From contig NZ_CP036186.1 of assembly GCF_015291885.1 (NCBI RefSeq), positions 2,686,001 to 2,750,000 of the forward strand: a stretch of 64,000 nucleotides of DNA. The letters run 5' to 3'. Below the pieces are notes generated by a model. That model did no database searches. It was not told the DNA's origin and was given only the letters and a program-made list of their open reading frames with translations. This document shows, in pieces, positions 26,744 to 39,727 of the stretch (the stretch's first letter is position 1; each line of letters starts with the position of its first letter). The stretch comes from Stutzerimonas stutzeri. Lineage in GTDB: Bacteria > Pseudomonadota > Gammaproteobacteria > Pseudomonadales > Pseudomonadaceae. The translations under genes were made by a program, and so were the position numbers.

Positions 26744-27531
26744 TCACTTACTGGGAATGCCTGCGCGGCATCGTCCTGCGCGAATGGTTGCGCTTCGTAC
26801 AGCAGCGTTCGCGCTTCTTCAGCGCACTGGTACGCCCGCTGCTCTGGCTGGTGGTGTTCGCCGCCGGCTTTCGCGCAGCGCTTGGTATCGCGATCATCGA
26901 ACCGTACGAAACCTACATCACCTACGAGACCTACATCGTGCCGGGACTGACCTGCATGATCTTGCTGTTCAACGGTATGCAGGGTTCGCTATCGATGGTC
27001 TACGACCGCGAAATGGGCAGCATGCGGGTACTGCTGACCAGTCCGCTGCCGCGCAGTTTCTTGCTGGCTAGCAAGCTGGTGGCCACTGCGCTGATCTCGT
27101 TGCTGCAGGTCTATGCGTTTCTCGCCATTGCCTGGTTCTACGGCGTCCAACCGCCACTGCTCGGCCTACTCGTCGCCCTGCCCGCCCTGCTGCTCGTGGC
27201 GTTGTTGCTTAGTGCACTGGGCTTGCTGCTGTCCAACGGCATTCGCCAGCTGGAGAACTTCGCCGGGGTGATGAATTTCGTCATTTTCCCGATGTTCTTC
27301 CTGTCCTCGGCGCTGTATCCGCTGTGGAAGATGCGAGAAGCCAGCGAGTGGCTGTACTGGATCTGCGCGATCAACCCATTCTCCTACGCCGTGGAACTGG
27401 TGCGTCACGCACTTTACCTGCGGCTCGCACCCACTGCGCTGCTGGTTTGCCTCAGTCTGACGTTGCTGTTCAGCGTGCTCGCAGTAATCAGCTTCAACCC
27501 GCAACATGCAGCATTGCGCCGCTCGGCATGA
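26740..27531 (+). CDS. ABC-2-type transporter permease
   Basis: 263 aa integral membrane protein with about six helices and the ABC-2 pattern (YIVPGLTCMILLFNGMQGSL; FVIFPMFFLSSALYPLWKM). Start ATG overlaps the ATPase stop by four bases, so the two are translated together as an export pair. Resembles NodJ/DrrB-type exporters. It is followed nine bases later by an operator-like motif and a separate gene for a secreted Cys-containing protein. Confidence 0.9.
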   Translation: MITYWECLRGIVLREWLRFVQQRSRFFSALVRPLLWLVVFAAGFRAALGIAIIEPYETYITYETYIVPGLTCMILLFNGMQGSLSMVYDREMGSMRVLLTSPLPRSFLLASKLVATALISLLQVYAFLAIAWFYGVQPPLLGLLVALPALLLVALLLSALGLLLSNGIRQLENFAGVMNFVIFPMFFLSSALYPLWKMREASEWLYWICAINPFSYAVELVRHALYLRLAPTALLVCLSLTLLFSVLAVISFNPQHAALRRSA

Positions 27532-27539
27532 GCCAATTG

Positions 27540-27551
27540 CTACTTTGGTAC
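27540..27551. promoter_or_regulatory. CTACTTTGGTAC site upstream of Cys-motif protein gene
   Basis: 10 of 12 matches to the island consensus and identical to the reverse complement of the site at 20707-20718. It is 83 bp before the ATG at 27634. Confidence 0.5.
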
Positions 27552-27633
27552 CGGTTTTACTCTCCATCGTAGGATTTCAAAGACGAGCCCAATGCTCTGT
27601 AATCGACCCACCGAAGTGCTAAGGATCAGGATC

Positions 27634-28197
27634 ATGTTCAGGCTGCTGCTGCCATTGCTGATCGCCGCGCTGTCTGGGCTCAGCGTACCGCTGACCGCCA
27701 TCGCGGATGCACAGCCGGCATTGTTCTCCACCGACGGGTATCGTCAGACGCAGTACCGTAGCCCGACACCGGCCACCGCCGAAGGCGCTAAGACGCTGGA
27801 TACGTCCTCCCTGCAGAGGTTGTTGGCGCAAACCCCCGATCTGATACTGGTAGACGTATATCGCAGCCAATGGCTGGCAGGGCAATTCATCGACAGTGAG
27901 CCGCACGCAAATCTACCGGGCAGCATCTGGTTACCCAATACCGGTGATGGCGATCTGCAACCCGAATGGGCAAGCTACTTCAGCGACAACCTCGCCCGTG
28001 TCAGTCAGGGTGATGTCGAACGGCCGCTGGTCTTCTACTGCCGCTCCGACTGCTGGCTCGGCTGGAACGCCACCAAACGCGCCCATGCCTTGGGCTATAA
28101 AAGACTGTATTGGTATCGCGACGGGGTAGACGGTTGGGAGCAAGCGGGCCTGCCCTTGCACCCTGCCGCTCCGGAGCCCCTGCCTGGCAGCGAATGA
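27634..28197 (+). CDS. PQQ-dependent catabolism-associated Cys-Trp motif protein (rhodanese-like)
   Basis: 187 aa secreted protein; signal peptide about residues 1-26 (TAIADA). A rhodanese-like core (DLILVDVYRSQW..GSIWLPNTGDG) ends with FYCRSDCWLGWN, where C136 and C140 are separated by three residues and followed by Trp. The ATG at 27634 with AAGGAT upstream is preferred over 27592, which would put charged residues before the signal. The family is known only from PQQ alcohol dehydrogenase clusters; a redox or sulfur-transfer role is inferred from the cysteine pair and fold. Confidence 0.85.
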   Translation: MFRLLLPLLIAALSGLSVPLTAIADAQPALFSTDGYRQTQYRSPTPATAEGAKTLDTSSLQRLLAQTPDLILVDVYRSQWLAGQFIDSEPHANLPGSIWLPNTGDGDLQPEWASYFSDNLARVSQGDVERPLVFYCRSDCWLGWNATKRAHALGYKRLYWYRDGVDGWEQAGLPLHPAAPEPLPGSE

Positions 28198-28246
28198 TGT
28201 CCTGATGAACATGCCCACCATAATCACAACAAAGAGGTGACCGGCC

Positions 28247-28912
28247 TTGTACAAGATACTGATTGCGGATGACCATCCGCTGTTTCGTGAAGCCATCCAT
28301 AACGTCATTCGCGACGGCTTTCCCGACAGCGAAATCCTCGAAACTGCCGACCTCGACAGCGCGCTGGCACTGACGCTGGAACATGATGATCTCGATCTGG
28401 TGCTGCTGGACCTGAACATGCCCGGCATGCACGGGCTCAATGGCCTGATCAACCTGCGCAACGAAGCACCCACCATCCCCGTGGTAATCGTCTCCGCCGA
28501 GCAGGACAAGCAGATCGTGCTGCAGGCAATCACCTATGGCGCCGTCGGTTTCATCACCAAATCCTCGCCGCGGGCACAGATGACCGACGCGATCGAGCAG
28601 ATCCTCAACGGCAACGTCTACTTGCCTTCGGACATCATTCGTAGCCAGAAGCCCACCAGCCGTCACTCCTACCATAGCGAGCCGTCGATTCCGCCGGAGC
28701 TGCTGCAGGCTTTGACCCGCAAGCAACTGCTGGTGCTAGAGCGCATGACCAAGGGTGAATCCAATAAGCAGATCGCCTACAACCTCGATATCGCTGAAAC
28801 CACCGTAAAGGCGCATGTCTCGGCGATCCTGCGCAAGCTCAACGTGCACAACCGCGTTCAGGCGATCCTTTCTGCCGGCGATATCGATTTCACCGCCTAT
28901 CTGCGCCGCTGA
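28247..28912 (+). CDS. agmR: LuxR/NarL-family response regulator AgmR (PedR1/ErbR-type)
   Basis: 221 aa. Receiver domain with D8-D9, phospho-acceptor D55 ([11 protein letters not shown]) and Lys in ITKSS; LuxR-type DNA-binding domain at about residues 150-215 ([22 protein letters not shown]). The sequence [20 protein letters not shown] is what I recall for Pseudomonas AgmR, the activator of quinoprotein ethanol dehydrogenase genes. Translation starts at TTG (28247) after AAAGAGGTGA; no ATG gives an intact receiver. No kinase gene is adjacent, so its partner lies elsewhere. Confidence 0.9.
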   Translation: MYKILIADDHPLFREAIHNVIRDGFPDSEILETADLDSALALTLEHDDLDLVLLDLNMPGMHGLNGLINLRNEAPTIPVVIVSAEQDKQIVLQAITYGAVGFITKSSPRAQMTDAIEQILNGNVYLPSDIIRSQKPTSRHSYHSEPSIPPELLQALTRKQLLVLERMTKGESNKQIAYNLDIAETTVKAHVSAILRKLNVHNRVQAILSAGDIDFTAYLRR

Positions 28913-28945
28913 CAACGCGGCGCAGGCTGCACGCGAGCGCTCGGT

Positions 28946-30340
28946 CTACACGCTCGCTTGGGCGCCTTCGAACCAGGCGAGCTTATCCCGCAGCTTCACA
29001 ACATCACCGACGATGAGCAGTGTCGGTGCCTGCACCTCTTTGTGCGCAATCAGCTCTGCAAGCGTAGCCAGCGTGCCCGTGAACACGCGCTGATTGCTCG
29101 TGGTGCCCTGCTGTACCAGCGCGGCCGGCGTATCCGCCGAACGGCCATGGGCAATCAGCTGCTGGCAGATCACCGGCAGCCCCACCAATCCCATATAGAA
29201 CACCAGCGTCTGGCCCGGCGCCGCCAGTTCAGCCCAAGGCAGGTCACAGCTTCCATCCTTGAGGTGGCCAGTAACGAAGCGCACCGACTGGGCGTGGTCG
29301 CGATGGGTCAGGGGGATACCGGCATAGGCCGCGCAGCCGCTGGCAGCGGTGATGCCCGGCACTACCTGAAACGGTACACCGTGTGCTGCCAGCTCTTCGA
29401 TTTCCTCGCCGCCGCGACCGAAGATGAACGGATCGCCGCCCTTGAGACGCAGCACGCGCTTACCTTCCTTCGCCAGGGCCACCAGCTTCTGGTTGATCTG
29501 ATCCTGCGGCACGGCGTGTTCCGAGCGCTGCTTGCCTACGTAGATGCGATCAGCGTCGCGGCGACACAGGTCGATGATTGCCGGCGCAACCAAACGGTCG
29601 TAGAGCACGACATCGGCCTGCTGCATGAGGCGCAAGGCACGGAACGTCAGCAGATCCGGATCGCCTGGACCGGCGCCAACCAGATAGACCTCACCTAGAG
29701 CGCGGGGCGCGGCACCTGCAAGCTTTTCGGCAAGCAGGCGTTCGGCCTCAGCCGTACGTCCAGCCAGGGCCTGTTCGGCGATAGAGCCCTGGAAGGTTTC
29801 CTCCCAGAACACTCGCCGCTGCTGCACATCAGCAAACTTGGCTTTGACCTGCGCGCGAAATTGTTTGGCCAGCCCCGCCAATTGCCCGTAGGCCGCAGGA
29901 ATCCACGTCTCGATACGAGCACGGATCAGCCGCGCCAGTACAGGCGCATCGCCCCCGCTGGACACGGCAATCACCAACGGCGAGCGATCGACGATCGCAG
30001 GGAAAATCACACTGCACAGGTCTGGCGAATCGACCACGTTGACCGGCATGCCCAGCGCATTTGCATGTTGCGACACCGAGGCGTTCAGCGGCTCGTCATC
30101 GGTAGCGGCGATAGCCAGCACACAGCCGTGCATGTCCTGCGGTTCATAACCGCGATCAAGGCATTCGCCGCCCCCCGCCATCACCAGTTCGACCAGTTGC
30201 GCCTCAATGCTTGGCGCCACCACTCGCAGCCGCGCGCCGGCTTCGCTGAGCAAGCGAGCCTTGCGCAAGGCAATCTCGCCGCCACCGACGATCAGCACCG
30301 TACGGCCTTTGAGGTTGTGGAACAGCGGAAGGTATTCCAT
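28946..30340 (-). CDS. cysG: Siroheme synthase CysG
   Basis: 464 aa bifunctional enzyme converting uroporphyrinogen III to siroheme for sulfite and nitrite reductases. The N-terminal dehydrogenase/ferrochelatase half starts with [20 protein letters not shown]; the C-terminal uroporphyrinogen methyltransferase begins at [18 protein letters not shown] and has [13 protein letters not shown]. The ATG at 30340 matches the usual family start; an upstream in-frame extension of 40 residues is not supported. It follows serS in the same direction and converges with agmR over 33 bp. Confidence 0.96.
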   Translation of the reverse strand: MEYLPLFHNLKGRTVLIVGGGEIALRKARLLSEAGARLRVVAPSIEAQLVELVMAGGGECLDRGYEPQDMHGCVLAIAATDDEPLNASVSQHANALGMPVNVVDSPDLCSVIFPAIVDRSPLVIAVSSGGDAPVLARLIRARIETWIPAAYGQLAGLAKQFRAQVKAKFADVQQRRVFWEETFQGSIAEQALAGRTAEAERLLAEKLAGAAPRALGEVYLVGAGPGDPDLLTFRALRLMQQADVVLYDRLVAPAIIDLCRRDADRIYVGKQRSEHAVPQDQINQKLVALAKEGKRVLRLKGGDPFIFGRGGEEIEELAAHGVPFQVVPGITAASGCAAYAGIPLTHRDHAQSVRFVTGHLKDGSCDLPWAELAAPGQTLVFYMGLVGLPVICQQLIAHGRSADTPAALVQQGTTSNQRVFTGTLATLAELIAHKEVQAPTLLIVGDVVKLRDKLAWFEGAQASV

Positions 30341-30462
30341 GGGCAAATCCTGGAGGGTGTTGGAGGTATAGGCATCACAGCCATTACGGCCGTGATGCCC
30401 CTTGTCGAATATCAAGGATCCGGTCTGATACCAGGACCGCGGTGACGCAGCGCGACGCAACC

Positions 30463-31794
<1,332 letters not shown>

Positions 31795-31815
31795 TTACTG
31801 TGAACGGGCGCCGGT

Positions 31816-32190
31816 TCATAACCTCGCGAGCGTGAGACCGCCCCAGGCTGCCAGCAACCCGCCGAGTACGCTGCCGCCGACGTAAACGAAAGCGGTCGCC
31901 AGCTGGCCGCTCTCCAGCAGCCGCAGCGCATCCAGCGAGAAGCTGGAGAAAGTCGTCAGTGCGCCGAGAAAACCGATGATCAATGCGCCGCGCAACTCTG
32001 GGGAAATGTCTGGCCGCGCGAGAAAGGTCGCGTAGAGATAGCCGATCAGTAGGCAACCGAGCAGGTTTACGGCCACTGTGGCCAGATAAAAATGCCGAGG
32101 CCACTGAGCGCTGACCCAGGTGGCGACAGCAAAACGCAACAGTGTACCGATCACACCGCCGCATGCGACGGCCAAGGCCATACGGATCAT
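31816..32190 (-). CDS. crcB: Fluoride ion channel CrcB/Fluc
   Basis: 124 aa with four transmembrane helices; acts as a dual-topology dimeric fluoride exporter in the inner membrane. Diagnostic motif [19 protein letters not shown] carries the Thr/Phe/Ser residues of the fluoride pathway, and [10 protein letters not shown] is at the N-terminus. The ATG overlaps the rarA stop by four bases. Because it is inside an operon there is no room for the fluoride riboswitch that precedes crcB in some bacteria. Confidence 0.95.
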   Translation of the reverse strand: MIRMALAVACGGVIGTLLRFAVATWVSAQWPRHFYLATVAVNLLGCLLIGYLYATFLARPDISPELRGALIIGFLGALTTFSSFSLDALRLLESGQLATAFVYVGGSVLGGLLAAWGGLTLARL

Positions 32191-33512
32191 CCTTTTCTCC
32201 GTTGTTTCGGGCTTTCGCGATCAAGCCTGGCTAGGTGTTCCAGCTTGTCGCGGATTTTGCTTTCGAGCCCACGAGGCACGGGCTGGTAGTAGCGGCGCGG
32301 CTGCATGGCTTCAGGGAAGTAATCCTCACCGGCAGCATAAGCATCCGGCTCGTCATGGGCGTAGCGGTACTCGTTGCCGTAACCGAGCTCTTTCATCAAC
32401 TTGGTAGGCGCATTGCGCAGATGCAGCGGCACCTCCTGCGAGCCACTCTCTGCAACGTCGCGCATGGCTGCTTTGAACGCGGTATAGACGGCGTTGCTCT
32501 TCGGCGCGCAGGCGAGATAGACGATGGCCTGCGCTACGGCCAACTCGCCTTCCGGACTGCCTAGGCGCTCCTGCACGTCCCAGGCATTCAGACATAGCGG
32601 TAGCGCGCGCGGGTCGGCATTGCCGATTTCTTCGCTGGCCATGCGCACGACGCGCCGGGCGATATACAGAGGATCGCAGCCGCCATCGAGCATACGCGCG
32701 AACCAGTACAGTGCCGCATCCGGATTGGAACCACGTACCGACTTATGCAGGGCGGAAATCTGGTCGTAGAACGCTTCGCCGCCCTTATCGAAACGTCGTC
32801 GACTGTCGCCCAGCAGATCCTGGAGCAGGTCGGTACTGATGCTACCGCCCTCCTCGGCCAGGTCCGATGCGTTCTCCAGCAGGTTGAGCAACCGACGGCC
32901 ATCGCCGTCGGCCGCGGCCAGCAGCATCTGGAAGCTCTCTTCCGGCAGCTCCAGATGCAAGTCACCCAGCCCTTTTGGATCACTTAGCGCCCGCGCGACG
33001 AGCTTGCGCAAGGCCGCTTCGTCGAGGCTTTTCAGCACATAGACGCGGGCACGTGAGAGCAAGGCGTTGTTGAGTTCGAAGGAGGGATTCTCGGTGGTCG
33101 CGCCGATGAAGATCAGCGTGCCGTCTTCGACGTAAGGCAGGAAGGCGTCCTGCTGGGACTTGTTGAAGCGATGCACTTCATCGACGAACAGGATGGTACG
33201 TCGGCCATATTGCGCCGCCTGCTGTTTGGCTATTTCTACCGCCTGACGAATCTCTTTGACCCCGGCGAGCACAGCGGAAACCGTCTCGAAATGGGCATCG
33301 GAAACCTTGGCCAGAAGCCGCGCCAAGGTGGTCTTGCCGACCCCGGGCGGCCCCCAGAACACCATCGAATGCAGCGCGCCCTGCTCTAGCGCCTCACGCA
33401 AAGGCTTGCCGCGAGCGAGCAAGTGGTCCTGCCCGACGTACTCGTCGAGGCTGGACGCACGTAGACGCGCGGCAAGGGGCTGGGCGACAGGTTCGCGGTT
33501 GAACAGGTCCAT
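32187..33512 (-). CDS. rarA: Replication-associated recombination protein RarA (MgsA)
   Basis: 441 aa AAA+ ATPase related to clamp loaders and RuvB, acting at stalled replication forks. Walker [12 protein letters not shown], Walker [13 protein letters not shown] and sensor-1 [10 protein letters not shown] are clear; the C-terminal tetramerisation/MgsA domain follows ([11 protein letters not shown]). It lies between lolA and crcB on the same strand, with crcB overlapping its stop. Confidence 0.96.
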   Translation of the reverse strand: MDLFNREPVAQPLAARLRASSLDEYVGQDHLLARGKPLREALEQGALHSMVFWGPPGVGKTTLARLLAKVSDAHFETVSAVLAGVKEIRQAVEIAKQQAAQYGRRTILFVDEVHRFNKSQQDAFLPYVEDGTLIFIGATTENPSFELNNALLSRARVYVLKSLDEAALRKLVARALSDPKGLGDLHLELPEESFQMLLAAADGDGRRLLNLLENASDLAEEGGSISTDLLQDLLGDSRRRFDKGGEAFYDQISALHKSVRGSNPDAALYWFARMLDGGCDPLYIARRVVRMASEEIGNADPRALPLCLNAWDVQERLGSPEGELAVAQAIVYLACAPKSNAVYTAFKAAMRDVAESGSQEVPLHLRNAPTKLMKELGYGNEYRYAHDEPDAYAAGEDYFPEAMQPRRYYQPVPRGLESKIRDKLEHLARLDRESPKQRRKG

Positions 33513-33582
33513 TGCGGACGGTTACCTCGATTGCAGCGGCCCGCAGCTACGCAGGCCACCTGATACGAATGTCGGATGACGG

Positions 33583-34209
33583 TCACTCGGAAATGACGTC
33601 GGCACCCTCTGGAATGTCGAAGGTGAACAGATCGGCCTTGAGCGGCTGATTCATCTTCACGCCCATGAAGAGGATGTTGGTGCGCTGACCGACGCTGTCG
33701 ATCAGTTGCATGTCATTGATCACTCCGTTGCGAAATGACAGACGCAGGTTATCGAAAAGCGTGTCCTTGGCTTTAGGCTTGAGCGTGAAGTCCACGACCT
33801 CACCGGCCTCCTTGTGGGAAACCTCGAAGTTCTCGCTGATGGTGGAAACGTCGCCGGACAGCAGCAGCGCCGGAGTATGAGTCAGGCGCTGGTCGAGCTC
33901 TTGGATGGTGACCTGCTCGAGATCCGGGTCATACAGCCAGACTTTCTTGCCGTTGGAGACCAGCAGCTGCTCCATCGGCGCGTCGGTGTGCCAGCGGAAC
34001 TGTCCGGGGCGCTTGAGCGCAAGCTCACCGGAGGTTTCTTGCAGCTGAGTACCGCCGCCATCAAGCGAAAGCTGCGAGAAGCGGCCGGTCAGGGTTTCGG
34101 CCTGATTGAGCAAGCCAGTCAGTCGTTGGGTAGACGCAGCCTGGTCGGCGTGAGCCGGGGCCAGGGCGACTATCAGGACAGATGCACACAGCAAACGGAT
34201 CAATTGCAT
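33583..34209 (-). CDS. lolA: Outer-membrane lipoprotein carrier protein LolA
   Basis: 208 aa periplasmic chaperone taking lipoproteins from LolCDE to LolB. Signal peptide about residues 1-21 (LAPAHA). The mature part has the half-barrel pattern with [36 protein letters not shown] split over two strands of the family fold, length as expected. It is 17 bp downstream of ftsK, a pairing conserved across gammaproteobacteria. Confidence 0.95.
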   Translation of the reverse strand: MQLIRLLCASVLIVALAPAHADQAASTQRLTGLLNQAETLTGRFSQLSLDGGGTQLQETSGELALKRPGQFRWHTDAPMEQLLVSNGKKVWLYDPDLEQVTIQELDQRLTHTPALLLSGDVSTISENFEVSHKEAGEVVDFTLKPKAKDTLFDNLRLSFRNGVINDMQLIDSVGQRTNILFMGVKMNQPLKADLFTFDIPEGADVISE

Positions 34210-34226
34210 TTAGCCCTCGAAGCGAT

Positions 34227-36632
34227 TCAATCGCGCATAGGCGGCGGCGCGATGACTTCGCGCGAGCCATTGGTATTCATGGATGTCACCACGCCGGCCA
34301 TTTCCATGGCCTCGATCATCCGCGCAGCACGGTTGTAGCCAATCTTCAGCTTGCGCTGCACGGCGGAAATCGATGCACGACGGCTTTCAGTGACGAAGCG
34401 CACGGCCTCGTCGTACAGCGGATCTTCTTCACTGCCTTCCCCGCTGCCTTCGCCACTGCCGCCATCGAAACCACTGCCGGAGTCTTCCACGCCGACAAGG
34501 ATCTCCTCAATGTAGTCAGGTGCGCCCCGGGCCTTCCAGGCCTCAACCACTCGATGTACCTCTTCGTCGGAAACGAAGGCGCCGTGTACACGAATCGGCA
34601 AACCGGTACCCGGCGGCAGATAGAGCATGTCGCCGTGACCAAGCAATTGTTCGGCACCACCTTGATCGAGGATGGTGCGCGAATCGATTTTGCTCGATAC
34701 CTGGAATGCCATACGGGTAGGGATGTTGGCCTTGATCAGGCCGGTAATCACGTCCACCGACGGGCGCTGCGTGGCGAGGATCAGGTGGATGCCGGCCGCG
34801 CGCGCTTTCTGCGCGATACGGGCGATCAGCTCTTCGACCTTCTTGCCGACGATCATCATCATGTCGGCAAATTCGTCCACCACCACAACGATGGTCGGCA
34901 GCGTCTTCAGCGGTGGCGGCTGGTCGTCCATGCTTTCGCGACGGAACAGCGGATCGGTCAGCGGTGTGCCGGCTTCTTCGGCGTCCTTGACCTTGCGATT
35001 GAAGCCCGCGAGGTTACGCACGCCCATCGCCGCCATCAGTTTGTAACGGCGCTCCATCTCGGCGACGCTCCAACGCAGGGCGTTGGCGGCCTCTTTCATG
35101 TCGGTAACGACCGGGCAGAGCAGGTGCGGAATACCTTCGTAGATCGACAGCTCGAGCATCTTCGGGTCGATCATGATAAGCCGCGCCTCTTCTGGCGTGG
35201 ACTTGAACAGGATCGAAAGAATCATCGCGTTGACGCCCACCGACTTACCGGAGCCGGTCGTACCGGCCACCAGCAGGTGCGGCATCTTCGCGAGGTCGGC
35301 GATAACCGGCTTGCCGCCGATATCGTGGCCCAGAGCAATGGTGACCGGCGATTTGGCGTCGTCATAAGGCGCAGAAGAAAGGACCTCGGAGAAGCGCACG
35401 ATCTGGCGATCCTCGTTGGGAATCTCGATACCTACGGTGGTCTTGCCCGGAATGACTTCGACCACACGTACACTGATCACCGCCAAGGAGCGCGCAAGAT
35501 CCTTCGCCAGATTGGAAATGCGGCTGACCTTGACGCCTGCCGCGGGCTGGATCTCAAACCGGGTAATGACTGGGCCTGGATGAACGGACTCGACGATGAC
35601 CTCGACGCCAAACTCCTTGAGCTTGATCTCCAGTAGCCGCGACATTGCCTCCAACGATTCCGGCGAGTATTGCTTTTGCTGCTTTTCCGCGGCATCGAGC
35701 AAGGAAATCGGAGGAAGGCTGCCCTCGATCAGCGGATCGACGAACAGCGTAGCCTGCTTCTCTTTGAGCACACGCTTGCTCGGCTCGGCCGCCTTGGGCG
35801 GAGCAGGCGGCGCGATAACCGGCGCCACACGCTTGTCACGTTCGCTCATGTGCTTGGCCAGGGATTCATCGCGCTCGATGATGCGCTCCTTGACCTTGGC
35901 CTGCTCACGACGGTCACGCACCATGGGCGCTGCCACCTCACTTACCACGTCGTCCACTTCACGGAGCTGGGCAACCATCTGCTTGCGCTCCGCCCGGGCA
36001 TTCCACCAGCGGCTGAAGACGCTTTGGATGAGTTCTATCAGATCGAGCGTGATCTTGCCGGTGATATCCATCACCTTGAACCAGGACAAGTCCGTAAAAA
36101 CGGTCAAGCCAAACAGGAAGAACGCCAACAGCGCCAGGGTACTGCCCTGCACGTTGAGCGAAAGTACGGCTAACTGCCCGAGACTTTCACCGAGCGCACC
36201 ACCGGCCGAAGCGGGCAGACCGGCGGCAGACTGGAAATGGATGTACGCCAAGGCCGAGCCGGACAGGATCAGGAACACCAGCCCGATCAAGCGCCAGGAA
36301 AACAGCCAACCGTTCCACGCCCAGGCCTGATGCCGCGCGCGAAACACCTGCCAGGTTTTGACGCCCAGCAACAGCGGGAACAGGTAAGCGAAATAACCGA
36401 GCGCCATGAACAGAACGTCGGCAAACCAGGCGCCAGCGCGCCCCGCAGCATTGCGGACCTGATCGACATTACTCGTATGCGTCCAGCCGGGGTCGCCCGG
36501 ATCGTAGGTCAGCAGAGCCATCCACAGATAGACGCAGAGCGCACCGAGCGCAATCAACGCGCCTTCCTTGAGGCGATAGTGCAGTTGTTGTCGCCAGACA
36601 GTTGCCGGCGCGGGAGATGAGGAATTCTTCAA
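34227..36632 (-). CDS. ftsK: DNA translocase FtsK
   Basis: About 801 aa. Four or so N-terminal membrane helices (residues about 20-190) are followed by a linker that is short compared with E. coli and a RecA-like motor (about 330-720) with Walker [18 protein letters not shown] and Walker [15 protein letters not shown] gamma winged-helix domain at the C-terminus ([20 protein letters not shown]) reads KOPS sequences. It segregates chromosomes at the septum through XerCD/dif. I chose TTG at 36632, with GGAAAG upstream, because the protein then starts just before the family's first helix; a GTG at 36803 would add 57 basic residues and cannot be excluded. Confidence 0.93.
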   Translation of the reverse strand: MKNSSSPAPATVWRQQLHYRLKEGALIALGALCVYLWMALLTYDPGDPGWTHTSNVDQVRNAAGRAGAWFADVLFMALGYFAYLFPLLLGVKTWQVFRARHQAWAWNGWLFSWRLIGLVFLILSGSALAYIHFQSAAGLPASAGGALGESLGQLAVLSLNVQGSTLALLAFFLFGLTVFTDLSWFKVMDITGKITLDLIELIQSVFSRWWNARAERKQMVAQLREVDDVVSEVAAPMVRDRREQAKVKERIIERDESLAKHMSERDKRVAPVIAPPAPPKAAEPSKRVLKEKQATLFVDPLIEGSLPPISLLDAAEKQQKQYSPESLEAMSRLLEIKLKEFGVEVIVESVHPGPVITRFEIQPAAGVKVSRISNLAKDLARSLAVISVRVVEVIPGKTTVGIEIPNEDRQIVRFSEVLSSAPYDDAKSPVTIALGHDIGGKPVIADLAKMPHLLVAGTTGSGKSVGVNAMILSILFKSTPEEARLIMIDPKMLELSIYEGIPHLLCPVVTDMKEAANALRWSVAEMERRYKLMAAMGVRNLAGFNRKVKDAEEAGTPLTDPLFRRESMDDQPPPLKTLPTIVVVVDEFADMMMIVGKKVEELIARIAQKARAAGIHLILATQRPSVDVITGLIKANIPTRMAFQVSSKIDSRTILDQGGAEQLLGHGDMLYLPPGTGLPIRVHGAFVSDEEVHRVVEAWKARGAPDYIEEILVGVEDSGSGFDGGSGEGSGEGSEEDPLYDEAVRFVTESRRASISAVQRKLKIGYNRAARMIEAMEMAGVVTSMNTNGSREVIAPPPMRD

Positions 36633-36832
36633 AACGCTTTCTTTCCTGCGCCTGCGGCGCGATGAACCGTAGTCAGCCAGAACCCTGGCATTGTACGGGT
36701 TTGTCGATTCGATGGCATGCGGGTTCCGCGGCGGCTTGGGCTTTTGCCAATGCTTCGGTGTAGCATAAACGCCCGATTTCCCGGCGCGGCTCGACTGGAG
36801 CACGCTTCTCTATTTGCAACAAAGGCTTATGA

Positions 36833-37789
<957 letters not shown>

Positions 37790-37795
37790 TCATGC

Positions 37796-37813
37796 GGCGG
37801 GCTAAGGCCCGCC
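37796..37813 (+). terminator. Hairpin after trxB
   Basis: GGCGGGC / GCCCGCC with a TAAG loop, six bases after the trxB stop and before aat. There is no T-tract, so it may act only weakly. Confidence 0.45.
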
Positions 37814-37835
37814 CTCCCCCTACCAGCGTGGCGAT

Positions 37836-38516
37836 ATGCTGACTTGGCTTAAGCGCGACGACCTTACTTTCCCCCCTCTCGAAACGGCTCTGCGTGATCC
37901 CAACGGCCTACTGGCGGCCGGAGGCGACCTGAGCGCCGAGCGGCTAGTGGCTGCCTATCGCCATGGCTGCTTCCCCTGGTATCAGGATGGGCAGCCATTG
38001 CTATGGTGGTCGCCCGACCCACGTACCGTCCTCTATCCGCACGAACTACACGTCTCCCGCAGCCTACGCAAACGTATCCGCCAGGGGGACTACGAGGTCA
38101 CACTTGATCGAGCATTCAGCGATGTCATTCAAGGCTGTGCCGACCCTCGCAGTTATGCCGAAGGTACCTGGATCACCACACCAATGCAGCAGGCCTATAT
38201 CAGGCTTCACGAAATAGGCTTGGCGCACTCGGTGGAGGTTTGGCGCGACGAACAACTCGTCGGAGGACTCTACGGACTGGCCATCGGTAAGCTATTTTTT
38301 GGCGAGTCGATGTTCAGTCGCGCAACCGATGCATCCAAAGTCGGGTTCGTCACCTTGGTGGAACGACTGCGTGAGTGGGAGTTCGCTTTGATCGACTGCC
38401 AGATGCCCACGCGGCATCTGGAGAGTTTCGGCGCTCGCAGCATCACGCGAGAGGCGTTTGCGGACGCACTCGCCGCGCACCTGGATTGCCCCAGCACAGC
38501 AGACTGGCGCGCCTAG
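37836..38516 (+). CDS. aat: Leucyl/phenylalanyl-tRNA-protein transferase
   Basis: 226 aa enzyme of the bacterial N-end rule pathway; moves Leu or Phe from tRNA to proteins with N-terminal Lys or Arg, marking them for ClpS-ClpAP. Family motifs [32 protein letters not shown] and [11 protein letters not shown] are present. Its partners clpA and clpS lie 2-5 kb downstream on the opposite strand, so the whole pathway is clustered. Confidence 0.96.
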   Translation: MLTWLKRDDLTFPPLETALRDPNGLLAAGGDLSAERLVAAYRHGCFPWYQDGQPLLWWSPDPRTVLYPHELHVSRSLRKRIRQGDYEVTLDRAFSDVIQGCADPRSYAEGTWITTPMQQAYIRLHEIGLAHSVEVWRDEQLVGGLYGLAIGKLFFGESMFSRATDASKVGFVTLVERLREWEFALIDCQMPTRHLESFGARSITREAFADALAAHLDCPSTADWRA

Positions 38517-38568
38517 TCGGCCATCATAAGCTGACCTACACTGAGTTCATGATTTCTGAGAGTTGACC

Positions 38569-39276
38569 ATGACTTCACTGGCTCGCCTCAAGTTCTACGC
38601 CACTCAGCCCCATGCGTGCAGCTACCTGCCCGATGAACAGGCCACCACACTGTTCCTCGATCCAAGCCAGCCGATGGACGTGCAGGTGTATGCGGAGCTT
38701 TCGGAGATGGGATTTCGGCGCAGTGGCGATCACCTATACCGGCCCCACTGCCAGCGCTGTTCCGCCTGCATTCCGGCGCGTATCCCGGTAAACGCACCAG
38801 ACCTGAGCCGTCAACAGAAGCGAATCCTGAAGCGCAACGCCGACTTGCAGGTTCATAGCGTCCGCCCAGCTTTCAGTGAAGAGCTTTACACCCTTTACGC
38901 CACTTATATCGATAAGCGCCACGCCGATGGCGACATGTATCCACCCAGCCGAGACCAGTTCAACACCTTCCTGGTACGCGACCTGCCGTTCTCACGGTTC
39001 TATGAGTTCCGCCTGAACGGGCGGCTGCTGGCTGTGGCCGTAACCGACGTACTGCCTAACGGATTATCCGCGGTCTACACCTTCTACGACCCTGAAGAAG
39101 AACGCCGCAGCCTGGGGCGCTACGCGATCCTCTGGCAGATAGGTGAGGCCGCGCGTTTGGGGTTGAAAGCAGTCTATCTCGGCTACTGGATCAAGAACTG
39201 CCGAAAGATGAATTACAAGACCGAATATCGCCCCATCGAACTGCTGGTTAACCAGCGCTGGGTTACGCTCAGCTGA
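38569..39276 (+). CDS. bpt: Aspartate/glutamate leucyltransferase (Bpt; arginyltransferase family)
   Basis: 235 aa tRNA-protein transferase of the ATE/Bpt family that adds Leu to N-terminal Asp or Glu. The N-terminal region ([17 protein letters not shown]) and cysteines in [12 protein letters not shown] match the family; the C-terminal part has [23 protein letters not shown] at 38569 is used; TTG two codons earlier is less likely. Bacterial members of this type are generally leucyl rather than arginyl transferases; the assignment here is by family. Confidence 0.92.
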   Translation: MTSLARLKFYATQPHACSYLPDEQATTLFLDPSQPMDVQVYAELSEMGFRRSGDHLYRPHCQRCSACIPARIPVNAPDLSRQQKRILKRNADLQVHSVRPAFSEELYTLYATYIDKRHADGDMYPPSRDQFNTFLVRDLPFSRFYEFRLNGRLLAVAVTDVLPNGLSAVYTFYDPEEERRSLGRYAILWQIGEAARLGLKAVYLGYWIKNCRKMNYKTEYRPIELLVNQRWVTLS

Positions 39277-39376
39277 AGTCCTTGGCTCATCGACCCATTT
39301 CGGGCACAATGCTTGCCGCTTTTGCCCGCGCACGCATGCGCCGGGTCACTCATTTGGACACCGAGGACTTTACTGA

Positions 39377-39595
39377 ATGTCGAAAGAAGACAGCTTCGAA
39401 ATGGAAGGTACTGTCGTCGACACCCTGCCTAACACCATGTTTCGTGTGGAGTTGGAAAACGGGCACGTCGTTACTGCGCACATCTCCGGAAAGATGCGCA
39501 AGAACTACATCCGGATTCTTACCGGTGACAAGGTTCGCGTTGAACTGACCCCCTACGATTTAAGCAAGGGTCGCATCACCTACCGCGCCCGCTAA
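39377..39595 (+). CDS. infA: Translation initiation factor IF-1
   Basis: 72 aa single OB-fold (S1) protein that occupies the ribosomal A site during initiation. [20 protein letters not shown] and the C-terminal [10 protein letters not shown] are the family ends; length is exact. GAGGA precedes the ATG. A clear terminator follows. Confidence 0.98.
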
Positions 39596-39614
39596 GCGAG
39601 CTGCGAGAAAAAAT

Positions 39615-39638
39615 GCCCGGTTCTTACCGGGCTTTTTT
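39615..39638 (+). terminator. Rho-independent terminator of infA
   Basis: GCCCGG / CCGGGC stem with a 6-nt loop (TTCTTA) followed by TTTTTT. Confidence 0.9.
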
Positions 39639-39686
39639 GTTGGCGCAGCAAACAGGGGGAACGCCACTGGTGCAATGCCAAAAACG

Positions 39687-39710
39687 AAAACGCCCGGCCG
39701 AAGCCGGGCG
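39687..39710 (-). terminator. Rho-independent terminator of clpA
   Basis: On the minus strand an 8-bp perfect stem CGCCCGGC / GCCGGGCG with a TTCG tetraloop is followed by TTTT. It lies 18 bp after the clpA stop. Confidence 0.9.
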
Positions 39711-39727
39711 CTAGTTACAACTTACAA

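Noticed and set aside
30372..30398. GCATCAC..GTGATGC hairpin between serS and cysG
   Set aside because: Imperfect stem without T-tract; may attenuate the operon but support is weak.
31816..32190. Fluoride riboswitch before crcB
   Set aside because: crcB overlaps the rarA stop, leaving no leader.
34182..35636. Open frame opposite ftsK
   Set aside because: His/Arg/Gly-rich composition typical of an antisense shadow; ftsK is certain.
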